A stretch of 5,920 nucleotides of DNA from Actinomycetes bacterium (lineage in GTDB: Bacteria > Actinomycetota > Acidimicrobiia > Acidimicrobiales > UBA8190), in NCBI GenBank assembly GCA_021798135.1, contig JAJZYI010000211.1:1-5920 (forward strand), in the 5' to 3' direction. The translations under genes and the position numbers were made by a program. The notes beneath the pieces were generated by a model. It was not told the origin of the DNA and searched no databases. It saw only the letters and a program-made list of their open reading frames with translations. Of the stretch, positions 1 to 5,920 are shown piece by piece (within the stretch, counting starts at the first letter, position 1; each line of letters starts with the position of its first letter).

Positions 1-258
1 ACGAGGCCCCGGTGGCCGCGCGCCGGCGGCGGCGGCCCGCCGTCCCTCCCGCTGCCGGGGCTCGCCGCCGCCGGCGCGCCGAGGCGCGGCGACCCGCCAT
101 GGCCCGCCGGCAGACGACCACGGACCGTAGTGAGCACGGGCGCTGTGCCGCACGGGATCGTGGGGGCGGCGCTCCCCCGGATCGTCACGTGCCGCGCGGC
201 TGCCGCGGTTCGCCGGCGCCGCCGCCACTCGCCTCCGGCGGCCGCTCGTGCCCTTCCG

Positions 259-288
259 CCCGGCGAATTGTGGTCGTTTTGTGCCGGG
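259..288. repeat. Inverted repeat around an AT-rich island
   Basis: CCCGGC (259-264) and its reverse complement GCCGGG (283-288) flank an 18-nt core that contains AATTGTGG and TCGTTTTGT and is one of the most AT-rich segments in the window. It could be a hairpin or an operator about 130 bp upstream of the promoter. Six-base GC arms are common by chance in such DNA, so confidence is low. Confidence 0.25.
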
Positions 289-381
289 ATTCGTGGCCGG
301 GCAGGCGATCGTCCCGTTCGATGCCCGCCGGCTGCTGCACCGGACCAGCGGCGGCATCGATCACCGCTCGCGGTCGTCGCG

Positions 382-396
382 GCCGGGCGGCCCGGC
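382..396. repeat. 15-bp GC palindrome upstream of the -35 box
   Basis: GCCGGGC (382-388) and GCCCGGC (390-396) form a perfect inverted repeat around one base, ending 14 nt before the -35 hexamer. The position would suit a regulator operator, but pure G/C palindromes arise easily in this composition. Confidence 0.25.
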
Positions 397-410
397 GGTC
401 GACTGCCCCC

Positions 411-439
411 TTGACCCAATTGTCGGAGCGGTAAATACT
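411..439 (+). promoter_or_regulatory. Predicted sigma70/HrdB-type promoter of the synthase gene
   Basis: TTGACC at 411-416 matches the -35 consensus at five of six bases. After a 17-nt spacer, AATACT at 434-439 matches the -10 consensus at four of six, inside the locally AT-rich GTAAATACTA. Transcription would start near 446, giving a leader of about 75 nt before ATG 520. This is one of the few AT-rich spots in the window and lies directly ahead of the gene. It is inferred from sequence only. Confidence 0.55.
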
Positions 440-485
440 ACGGAGCGCAGCGGACGCCGGCCCTGGGCCATCGGCAGGCGCCGCA

Positions 486-519
486 GCTTTCCGGGGGGAA
501 CTGCTTTCGGGGGGGCAAC
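486..519 (+). promoter_or_regulatory. Duplicated G-tract leader motif; second copy serves as ribosome binding site
   Basis: Two near-identical elements stand head to tail immediately before the ATG: GCTTTCCGGGGGGAAC (486-501) and GCTTTCGGGGGGGCAAC (503-519). No canonical AGGAGG is present. The seven-G run at 509-515 ends 4 nt before the start and can pair with the CCUCC of 16S rRNA with one G-U wobble, so it is the likely Shine-Dalgarno site. The upstream copy (G6 at 493-498) is too far away to start at 520 and may be a decoy or standby site. Confidence 0.6.
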
Positions 520-1479
520 ATGGCAGTGCAGCCGCGATCCGACCGCGTCTGGGTTTCTGCGCCGATGGGAGCGCTCGTCCCGCGCCTGGCCGTGGCGGCC
601 GGGCGCGGGGGCGGGCTCCCGCTCCTCGTCGCCATCGGCGACGAGGCGGCCGCCGCGTACCGCTGGTGCCAGGAGCGCCTGGACGGGCCGGTGGGCATCC
701 ACGCCCACGTCGACCGGCCCGGGGCCGGGCCCGGCGGGTCGTGGGGAGCGCCGCCGGGGGTCGCCGGCGTCCACACCGCGCTGCTGTCGTCGCTGCGCGG
801 CTGGGGCTCCGCCGAGGAGATCGCCGCCGCCGTCGCCGCCTGGCGTGCGTGCGCGACGCGTGTCGCGCTCGAGGTGACGGGGCTCGACGAGGCCCGGCGG
901 GCCGCCGCCGCCGGTGCCGACGGCCTGGTGCTGGCCGGCAGCGAGGCCGGTGGCCGGGTCGGGGCGACCGGCGCCTTCGTGCTGCTGCAGCAGGTCCTGG
1001 CCGACGAGGCCGTCACGGTGCCCGTCTGGGCGCGCGGCGGCGTGGGCCCGGCCACCGCCGCTGCCGCCGTCGCCGGCGGTGCCGCCGGCGTGGTCCTGGA
1101 CGTCCAGCTTGCGCTGGTGGCCGAGGCGACCGGCTGCTGCGGCCCGTCCGTGGCCCGCGCCCTCGCCGCCATGGACGGCAGCGAGACCCGCGTCCTGGCC
1201 GGCCACCGGGTGCTGCTGCGGCCCGACGCCCTGTCGGCCCGGATGCCCGAGGACGCCGGCGTGGACGCGGTGCTCGACGCCACCGGCACCGCCGACCTGG
1301 CGACACAGCTCGTCCCCGTGGGCCAGGACGGCGCCCTGGCCGCGCGGCTGGCCCAGGAGCACGGCACCGCCGGGCGGGTGGTGCAGGCCGTGCAGCGGGC
1401 GATCGACGAGCACCTGGCGGCCGCCGTCCGGACCCGCGCCCTTGCCCCCGGATCGGCGCTGGCGGGCGCGCACGGCACT
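520..1479 (+). other. Domain: degenerate nitronate monooxygenase/enoyl-reductase-like TIM-barrel half (residues ~1-320)
   Basis: Residues 1-320 resemble an FMN-dependent NPD (2-nitropropane dioxygenase / FabK-like) barrel. GADGLVLAGSEAGGR (132-146) aligns with the family's G-x-E-A-G-G-H active-site loop, and ARGGVGP (171-177) matches the FMN-phosphate Gly-Gly turn. Two usual features are missing. The His of the GGH loop is Arg146. The G-T after the following strand is replaced: residues 190-197 read GVVLDVQL where the family normally has a G-V-x-x-G-T pattern. The domain may therefore be structural or regulatory rather than catalytic. It ends with a helical stretch around 270-315 and runs straight into the second barrel. 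Boundaries are approximate. Confidence 0.75.
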
Positions 1480-4400
1480 GGGTTCCCCGTCGCCCAGGGG
1501 CCGATGACCCGGGTGAGCGACCGAGCGGCCTTCGCCCGGTCGGTGGCGGAGGCCGGCGGCCTGCCGTTCCTGGCGCTGGCGCTCATGAGCGGCGACGAGG
1601 TGCGGCGCCTGCTCGAGGAGACCGCCGGGCTGCTGCGCGACCTGCCGTGGGGCGTGGGGATCCTCGGCTTCGTCCCGCCCGAGATCCGACAGGCGCAGCT
1701 CGACGTGGTGCACGACGTCCGCCCGCCCGTCGCCCTCATCGCCGGCGGCCGACCGTCGCAGGCGGCCCCGCTCGAGGCTGCCGGGATCCCCGCCTTCCTG
1801 CACGTCCCCTCCCCGGGACTGCTGGCCAGGTTCGTGAAGGAGGGGGCGCGCCGGTTCGTGTTCGAGGGGCGCGAGTGCGGCGGGCACGTCGGGCCCCGGA
1901 CGAGCTTCCTGCTGTGGGAGCAGCAGGTCGCCACCCTGCAGGCCTTCGCCGAGTCGGGAGGCACTGACGGCAAGGGCTCGCTCGCCGGCCTGGAGGCGCT
2001 GTTCGCCGGCGGCGTCCACGACGAGCGCTCGGCCGCCATGGTGGCCGCGCTCGCCGGTCCGCTGGCCGAGCGCGGCGCGGCGGTCGGCGTGCTGATGGGG
2101 ACGGCGTACCTGTTCTGCGAGGAGGCCGTGGCCGGCGGCGCCATCCTGCCGGCGTTCCAGCAGGAGGCCATCGAGTGCACCGAGACGGTGCTCCTCGAGA
2201 CCTCGCCGGGCCACGCCACCCGCTGCGTGGCGAGCCCGTACGTGCAGGCGTTCAGCGAGGCCAAGCAGCGGCTGCAGGCCGAGGGCGTCGCCACGTCCGC
2301 CATGTGGGCGGAGCTCGAGCAGCTCAACCTGGGCCGGCTGCGCATCGCGTCCAAGGGCATGGTCCGCGGCGACACCGGGATCGTCGAGGTCGGCGAGGAC
2401 GTCCAGCGGTCCGAGGGCATGTACATGATCGGCGAGGTCGCCACCCTGCGCTCGGGCCGCACCACCGTCGCCGACCTGCACCGGCAGGTGACCGAGGGCG
2501 CCACGTCGTTCCTCGACGAGCGCTGGGCCGAGGTGGGCGGACGGGTCGGCCGGATCGAGGTCCGCGAGCCGGCCCGGCCCGCCGACATCGCCATCATCGG
2601 CATGGCCGGGGTGTTCCCCGGGGCGCAGTCCGTCGAGGAGCTGTGGGCCAACGTGCTGTCGGGCACCGACGCCGTGCGCGAGGTGTCCGCCGAGCGCTGG
2701 GACCCGGAGGTCTACTGGGACGAGGAGGCGCGCCAGGAGCTGGCCGGCATCCGGTCCCCGTCGAAGTGGGGCGGGTTCATCGACCCGGTGCCCTTCGACG
2801 CGCTGGCGTACGGCATCCCGCCGGCGTCGCTCGCCTCGATCGAGCCGGTGCAGCTGCTGTCGCTCGAGATGGCGGCGCGGGCACTGGCGGACGCCGGCTA
2901 CGCACGGCGCCCCTTCGACCGCCGCCGCACCGGCGTGATCTTCGGCGCCGAGTCGTGCAGCGACCTCGCCACCGCCTACGGGTTCCGCACCATGTCCCCG
3001 GCGCTGCTCGGCGAGGTGCCCGGTCCGCTCGACGAGTACCTGCCGACCATGTCCGAGGACAGCTTCGCCGGCATGCTCGCCAACGTCATCGCCGGCCGGA
3101 TCGCCAACCGCCTCGACCTCGGTGGCCAGAACTGCACCGTGGACGCGGCCTGCGCGGCGTCGCTCGCCGCGCTGGACGCGGCGTGCAAGGAGCTGCTGGT
3201 CGGCGACTCCGACATGATGCTGTGCGGCGGCGCCGACCTCCACAACGGTATCCAGGACTACCTCCTGTTCGGGTCCGTCCACGCGCTCTCGCCGTCGGGC
3301 CGTTGCCGGACCTTCGACGCCAACGCGGACGGGATCGTGCTGGGCGAGGCGGTGGCCTGCCTGGTCCTGAAGCGCCTGGCCGACGCCGAGCGCGACGGCG
3401 ACCGCGTCTACGCCGTGGTGAAGGCGGTGTCCGGCTCGTCGGACGGCCGCCACCTCGGGCTCACCGCGCCGCGCAAGGAGGGGCAGCGCGTCGCCCTGGA
3501 GCGGGCCTATGCCCGGGCCGGCATCTCGCCCGCCGAGGTCGGCCTGGTCGAGGCCCACGGCACCGGCACCGTCGTCGGCGACCGCACCGAGATGGCGACG
3601 CTCACCGAGGTCTTCACCGAGCAGGGCGCTGCCGCCGGCTCGTGCACCATCGGCTCGGTGAAGTCCAACATCGGGCACACCAAGTGCGCGGCCGGTCTGG
3701 CCGGCGTGGTGAAGGCCGCCATGGCCGTGCACCGCGGCGTGCGCCCGCCCACCATCCACGTCCGCATGCCCAACCAGGCGTGGGAGGCGGGGCGCTCGCC
3801 GTTCCGCTTCGAGGAGGCGGCCCGGCCGTGGCTGGCCTCCACCCGGGTCGCCGGCGTCAGCAGCTTCGGCTTCGGCGGGGCGAACTACCACGTGGTCCTG
3901 GCCTCGCACGACGACGAGCCCTACGGCGCCGGGGACGACCTGGCACCCGCCGCCACCGGCGAGCGCCCGTGGACGGTGGCGGCCCGGGAGCTGCTCGGGC
4001 ACGGCGTCGACCAGTGGCCCGCCGAGCTGTTCCTGTTCCGCGGCGCCACCCGCGCCGAGGCCCTCAGCGGCGTGGCCGACCTGCGCGCCTGGGTCGCCGC
4101 CGCCCTGGGCGCAGGCAGCACCGTCCGCCTGCGTGACGTCGCCGCGGCGGTCGCCGAGCGCGCCCGGGTCCGCGACCCGCAGGCCCGGCCCGTCCAGGTG
4201 GCCGTCGTCGCGGCCAGCCTGGCCGAGCTGGCCGAGCGGCTGGAGGCGGCCGGAGGTGCGGCCGACGCCGGGCGCGGAGGCCGCCGCGGCGTGTTCGTCG
4301 CTCCGGGCGAGGACGCGGCGGGTCGCCTTGGCTCGGCCGGCGCCGTGGCCGTCTGCTTCCCCGGCCAGGGGAGCCAGCGGCCGGGCATGCTCGGCGACCT

Positions 4401-5920
4401 CTTCGTCGCATTCCCGGCGCTGCGGCGCTGGCTGCGAGCCGGCCGGCCGTGGGCCGACGTCATGCTGCCACCGTCGGCCTTCGACGCCGACGCACGCCGT
4501 GCCCAGGCGGCGGCCGTCACCGACACCCGGGTGGCCCAGCCCGCGCTCGGGATGGCCGATCTCGCCATGGCCGAGCTGCTGGCAGCCGTCGGCCTGCGGC
4601 CGGCCATGGTCGCCGGCCACAGCTACGGGGAGCTGGTGGCCCTGACCGTGGCCGGGGCCGTCGACGCCGCCGACCTGCTTGCGCTGAGCGAAGCGCGGGC
4701 CGACGCCATCCTGGGCGCGGCGGGGGACGACCCCGGCACCATGGCGTCGGTGGTCGCCGGCGCCGCCGAGGTCGAGCAGGTGCTCGACGCGGCCGGCGTG
4801 GAGGGCGTGGTGGTGGCCAACCGCAACGCGCCGTCGCAGTCCGTCATCTCCGGCCCCTCGGCCGCCGTCGCCGACGCCGTCGAGGCGCTGGCCTCTGCCG
4901 GGCTGCGGGCCACCGCCCTGCCCGTCGCCTGCGCCTTCCACTCGCCGGTGGTGGCCGGCGCCGCGCAGACCCTGGCCCGTCACGTGGCCGGCCTGGAGGT
5001 GCGCGAGCCGCGGCTGCAGGTCTGGTCCAACACCGTGGCAGCCCCCTACCCGGCGTCGGCAGACGCCGTGCGCGAGCTGGTGTCGCGCCAGGTGGCGGAG
5101 CCCGTCCGGTGGGCCGAGCAGGTCGAGGCCATGTACGAGGCGGGGGCGCGCGTCTTCGTCGAGGCGGGCCCCGGCCGCGTGCTCACCGGCCTGGTCGGCA
5201 AGATCCTGGGCGACCGGCCGCACCTGGCCGTGGCCTGCGACGTGCCGGGAGAGGCCGGGCTGCCGCGCCTTCTGACCGCGCTCGCCGAGCTCGCCGTGAA
5301 CGGCGTCGAGCCCGACCTGGAGCCGCTGTTCGCCGGGCGTGCGGAGCCGGTGGACCTCGCCGTCCCCGCGCCGGCCGGACCGCGCTGGCTGGTCAACGGC
5401 CACCTGGTGCGGACCCGCGACGGCGCCGTGGTCCCGGGATCGCTGCGGCCGCTGTCGGAGGCGCCGCGTGGGGCGATGGCCGCAACGATCGCCGGCGGCT
5501 CGGCGAGCCCGTCGCCCGACGCGCTGCCGGCCACGACGGCCGCGACCGCCGGCCGGGCCGACGCCGCGCCGGCGTTCCCGGCGGCCCACCACGCGGGGAC
5601 CGGGGTCGTGCCCGACGGCCAGCCCGTTGCGCCGGCGGTCGGGCTCGACGACGCGGTGACCTACTTCCTGGCGTCGATGCGCCAGGCGGTGGCCGCCCAG
5701 CGCGACGTGATGCTCCAGTACCTGGGCGCCGAGCCGGTCCTGGGGTCGGGCCGCGGTGCTGCTGCGGCCTCGGCCCTCGACGCGCCGGCCCTCCCGGCGC
5801 GGCCCGCCGCTCGGTCCGGCGCCGCGGACGGTGCCGAGCGGCCCGCGACCGCCACCGGCGGCGCCAATGGGCACGGCGCCGGTGCGGGCGCCAATGGGCA
5901 CGGCGCCGGTGCGGGCGCCA
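520..5920 (+). CDS. Iterative type I polyketide / Pfa-like secondary-lipid synthase, NPD-NPD-KS-AT part (3' end outside window)
   Basis: This is a multidomain synthase that should build a reduced polyketide or fatty-acid-like chain from CoA extender units in the cytoplasm. The visible 1800 residues read: NPD-like domain (1-320), second NPD/PfaD-like enoyl reductase (321-680), ketosynthase (688-1128), linker, acyltransferase (1276-1606), then an Ala/Gly/Pro-rich linker. The frame opens after the TGA at 412-414. ATG at 520 is the first ATG or GTG in it, sits 4 nt behind a seven-G tract, and gives the full domain 1. No in-frame stop or frameshift interrupts it. The KS signature DAACAAS and the NPD sequences LNLGRLRIASKG and EGMYMIGEVATLR resemble PfaA/PfaD-type lipid synthases more than modular cis-AT PKSs (family knowledge recalled, not searched). 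Carrier, ketoreductase and dehydratase domains are not present and presumably lie downstream. The product is unknown. The gene and domain calls are firm; the Pfa-like subfamily assignment is less so. Confidence 0.95.
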   Translation, partial: MAVQPRSDRVWVSAPMGALVPRLAVAAGRGGGLPLLVAIGDEAAAAYRWCQERLDGPVGIHAHVDRPGAGPGGSWGAPPGVAGVHTALLSSLRGWGSAEEIAAAVAAWRACATRVALEVTGLDEARRAAAAGADGLVLAGSEAGGRVGATGAFVLLQQVLADEAVTVPVWARGGVGPATAAAAVAGGAAGVVLDVQLALVAEATGCCGPSVARALAAMDGSETRVLAGHRVLLRPDALSARMPEDAGVDAVLDATGTADLATQLVPVGQDGALAARLAQEHGTAGRVVQAVQRAIDEHLAAAVRTRALAPGSALAGAHGTGFPVAQGPMTRVSDRAAFARSVAEAGGLPFLALALMSGDEVRRLLEETAGLLRDLPWGVGILGFVPPEIRQAQLDVVHDVRPPVALIAGGRPSQAAPLEAAGIPAFLHVPSPGLLARFVKEGARRFVFEGRECGGHVGPRTSFLLWEQQVATLQAFAESGGTDGKGSLAGLEALFAGGVHDERSAAMVAALAGPLAERGAAVGVLMGTAYLFCEEAVAGGAILPAFQQEAIECTETVLLETSPGHATRCVASPYVQAFSEAKQRLQAEGVATSAMWAELEQLNLGRLRIASKGMVRGDTGIVEVGEDVQRSEGMYMIGEVATLRSGRTTVADLHRQVTEGATSFLDERWAEVGGRVGRIEVREPARPADIAIIGMAGVFPGAQSVEELWANVLSGTDAVREVSAERWDPEVYWDEEARQELAGIRSPSKWGGFIDPVPFDALAYGIPPASLASIEPVQLLSLEMAARALADAGYARRPFDRRRTGVIFGAESCSDLATAYGFRTMSPALLGEVPGPLDEYLPTMSEDSFAGMLANVIAGRIANRLDLGGQNCTVDAACAASLAALDAACKELLVGDSDMMLCGGADLHNGIQDYLLFGSVHALSPSGRCRTFDANADGIVLGEAVACLVLKRLADAERDGDRVYAVVKAVSGSSDGRHLGLTAPRKEGQRVALERAYARAGISPAEVGLVEAHGTGTVVGDRTEMATLTEVFTEQGAAAGSCTIGSVKSNIGHTKCAAGLAGVVKAAMAVHRGVRPPTIHVRMPNQAWEAGRSPFRFEEAARPWLASTRVAGVSSFGFGGANYHVVLASHDDEPYGAGDDLAPAATGERPWTVAARELLGHGVDQWPAELFLFRGATRAEALSGVADLRAWVAAALGAGSTVRLRDVAAAVAERARVRDPQARPVQVAVVAASLAELAERLEAAGGAADAGRGGRRGVFVAPGEDAAGRLGSAGAVAVCFPGQGSQRPGMLGDLFVAFPALRRWLRAGRPWADVMLPPSAFDADARRAQAAAVTDTRVAQPALGMADLAMAELLAAVGLRPAMVAGHSYGELVALTVAGAVDAADLLALSEARADAILGAAGDDPGTMASVVAGAAEVEQVLDAAGVEGVVVANRNAPSQSVISGPSAAVADAVEALASAGLRATALPVACAFHSPVVAGAAQTLARHVAGLEVREPRLQVWSNTVAAPYPASADAVRELVSRQVAEPVRWAEQVEAMYEAGARVFVEAGPGRVLTGLVGKILGDRPHLAVACDVPGEAGLPRLLTALAELAVNGVEPDLEPLFAGRAEPVDLAVPAPAGPRWLVNGHLVRTRDGAVVPGSLRPLSEAPRGAMAATIAGGSASPSPDALPATTAATAGRADAAPAFPAAHHAGTGVVPDGQPVAPAVGLDDAVTYFLASMRQAVAAQRDVMLQYLGAEPVLGSGRGAAAASALDAPALPARPAARSGAADGAERPATATGGANGHGAGAGANGHGAGAGA
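1480..2559 (+). other. Domain: NPD/PfaD-like FMN enoyl reductase (residues ~321-680)
   Basis: This is the second, intact-looking NPD domain, expected to reduce the enoyl double bond of the growing chain using FMN and NAD(P)H. It begins with VAQGPMTRVSD (324-334), the family's N-terminal Q-G-P-M strand. GRECGGHVG (450-458) carries the putative catalytic His456. FAGGVHD (495-501) supplies the phosphate-binding Gly pair, and MGTAYLF (526-532) is the G-T strand. After the barrel comes a helical extension with QLNLGRLRIASKG (601-613) and EGMYMIGEVATLR, a tail I associate with Pfa-type enoyl reductases. In classical PUFA loci this activity is a separate protein (PfaD); here it is fused ahead of the KS. 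Oxidase-type nitronate monooxygenase activity is unlikely given the fusion to a KS. Confidence 0.85.
2581..3903 (+). other. Domain: beta-ketoacyl synthase (KS), residues 688-1128
   Basis: The KS performs decarboxylative Claisen condensation of the chain with the extender. It starts at DIAIIGMAGVFPGA (689-702). The catalytic Cys878 lies in VDAACAAS, where most modular PKSs read DTACSSS. His1013 is in VEAHGTGT, and His1053 in SNIGHTK with Lys1055, completing the Cys-His-His triad. The C-terminal glycine-rich loop FGFGGANYH (1116-1124) is present. All catalytic residues are intact, so the domain should condense rather than act as a chain-length factor or a KSQ decarboxylase. The DAAC active site fits iterative PUFA/secondary-lipid KSs. 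Confidence 0.95.
3904..4344 (+). other. KS-AT linker (residues ~1129-1275)
   Basis: About 147 residues join the KS and AT. The central part contains ELFLFRGATRAEAL and a predicted alpha/beta pattern (VQVAVVAASLAELAERLEAAG), as expected of the small linker domain that packs between KS and AT in type I synthases. The last 30 residues are Gly/Ala/Arg-rich and probably flexible. No catalytic motif is visible. Confidence 0.7.
4345..5337 (+). other. Domain: acyltransferase (AT), residues ~1276-1606
   Basis: The AT transfers an extender acyl group from CoA to the carrier domain. FPGQGSQ (1280-1286) opens the domain. The nucleophile Ser1368 is in GHSYGE. Arg1393, 25 residues later in SEARADAI, matches the carboxylate-binding Arg of malonyl transferases (25 residues after the Ser in FabD-type enzymes). 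His1474 in CAFHSPVV completes the dyad, and EAGPGRVLTG (1548-1557) is the conserved C-terminal turn. The retained Arg argues for a dicarboxylic extender. The AFHSP motif, in place of YASH, favours malonyl over methylmalonyl; this specificity is inferred. Confidence 0.93.
5338..5859 (+). other. Post-AT segment and disordered Ala/Pro-rich linker (residues 1607-1780)
   Basis: After the AT comes WLVNGHLVRTRDG (1623-1635), a short post-AT element that packs against the KS-AT core in related synthases. A low-complexity Ala/Thr/Pro stretch follows. Then comes an amphipathic helix, YFLASMRQAVAAQRDVMLQYLG (residues 1715 to 1736). I recall a similar FL..M...L..Q..VM..YL element after the AT in Pfa-type synthases, probably a docking or dimer element ahead of the carrier domains. 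Beyond 1737 the chain is Ala/Gly/Pro/Arg-rich and looks disordered. No D-S-L carrier motif occurs before the window ends. Confidence 0.65.
5861..5920 (+). repeat. 27-bp in-frame tandem repeat coding (GANGHGAGA)n
   Basis: Two exact 27-bp copies lie at 5861-5887 and 5888-5914, and the first six bases of a third copy run to the window edge. The frame (codons from 5860) encodes the 9-residue unit GANGHGAGA, twice, then GA. Copies are identical at DNA level, including third positions, so the expansion is recent or homogenised. The peptide is a flexible Gly/Ala linker of the sort that separates AT from carrier domains or strings carrier domains together. The true copy number is unknown because the window stops inside the array. 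Confidence 0.95.

Larger units (their letters stand above)
1..410. other. Upstream region without a supportable gene
   Basis: Frames here are open only because the DNA is so GC-rich. Their translations are Arg/Pro/Ala low-complexity with no recognisable domain, and the GC content shows no clear three-base periodicity. Plus frame 2 closes at TAG 128-130 and could be the last 40 or so codons of an upstream gene, but nothing supports that. A divergent minus-strand gene running off the left edge also cannot be excluded. AT-richer spots lie at about 264-292. I read the stretch as intergenic, possibly including the tail or head of an unseen neighbour. Confidence 0.4.

Noticed and set aside
1..137. 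Divergent minus-strand gene starting at GTG 137-135 and leaving the left edge
   Set aside because: The frame is open but its product is Gly/Pro/Ala-rich with no recognisable feature, and too short within the window to judge.
12..434. Upstream plus-strand frames at 12-434, 130-414 and 248-877
   Set aside because: Arg/Pro/Ala-rich translations with no family resemblance and no convincing ribosome site. The last one ends inside the synthase in another frame.
565..567. Alternative in-frame start at Met16
   Set aside because: No purine-rich ribosome site stands before it, whereas ATG 520 follows the seven-G tract at a suitable distance.
2175..4136. A 653-codon plus-strand frame, and similar ones at 666-1967, 914-1507 and 4133-4645
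   Set aside because: All lie inside the synthase in shifted frames and give Arg/Ala/Gly-rich sequence. The synthase frame carries intact NPD, KS and AT motifs through the same bases.
5653..5859. Possible acyl carrier domain after the AT
   Set aside because: No D-S-L phosphopantetheine motif or four-helix pattern is present; the only ordered piece is the single helix at residues 1715-1736.
361..5901. A 1846-codon antisense open frame covering almost the whole synthase, plus another of 742 codons at 438-2666
   Set aside because: The translations are His/Arg/Gly or Ser/Ala/Arg low-complexity without any domain. They mirror the synthase frame, where GC-rich third positions leave few stops on the opposite strand.

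Overview
The window is very GC-rich, with nearly every codon of the main gene ending in G or C. This suggests a high-GC bacterium, most likely an actinobacterium, although the sequence alone cannot prove the lineage. It holds one large plus-strand gene that starts at 520 and is still open at the right edge: 1800 complete codons plus one base, with no stop. Every other long open frame, including a 1846-codon antisense one, is a by-product of the base composition.

The gene encodes the N-terminal part of an iterative type I polyketide/secondary-lipid synthase of the Pfa (PUFA synthase-like) kind. The order is: a degenerate nitronate monooxygenase/enoyl-reductase-like half (residues about 1-320); an intact FMN-type NPD/PfaD-like enoyl-reductase domain (about 321-680); a ketosynthase (688-1128, Cys878/His1013/His1053); a KS-AT linker; an acyltransferase (1276-1606, Ser1368/Arg1393/His1474); a post-AT segment with a short helix; and an Ala/Gly/Pro-rich linker that ends in a 9-residue tandem repeat. 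No acyl carrier protein, ketoreductase or dehydratase is visible; in this family they would follow downstream.

Bases 1-410 contain no gene I can support. Just before the gene lie a good sigma70-like promoter (-35 at 411-416, -10 at 434-439), a leader of about 75 nt, and a duplicated C/T-plus-G-tract motif whose second copy is positioned as the ribosome binding site.

Taken together, the protein would load a dicarboxylic extender (AT), condense it (KS) and reduce enoyl intermediates (NPD domain), passing the chain to carrier domains beyond the window. The most interesting points are the enoyl reductase fused at the N-terminus ahead of the KS, rather than encoded as a separate PfaD-type gene, and the apparently catalytically dead first copy of the NPD fold.
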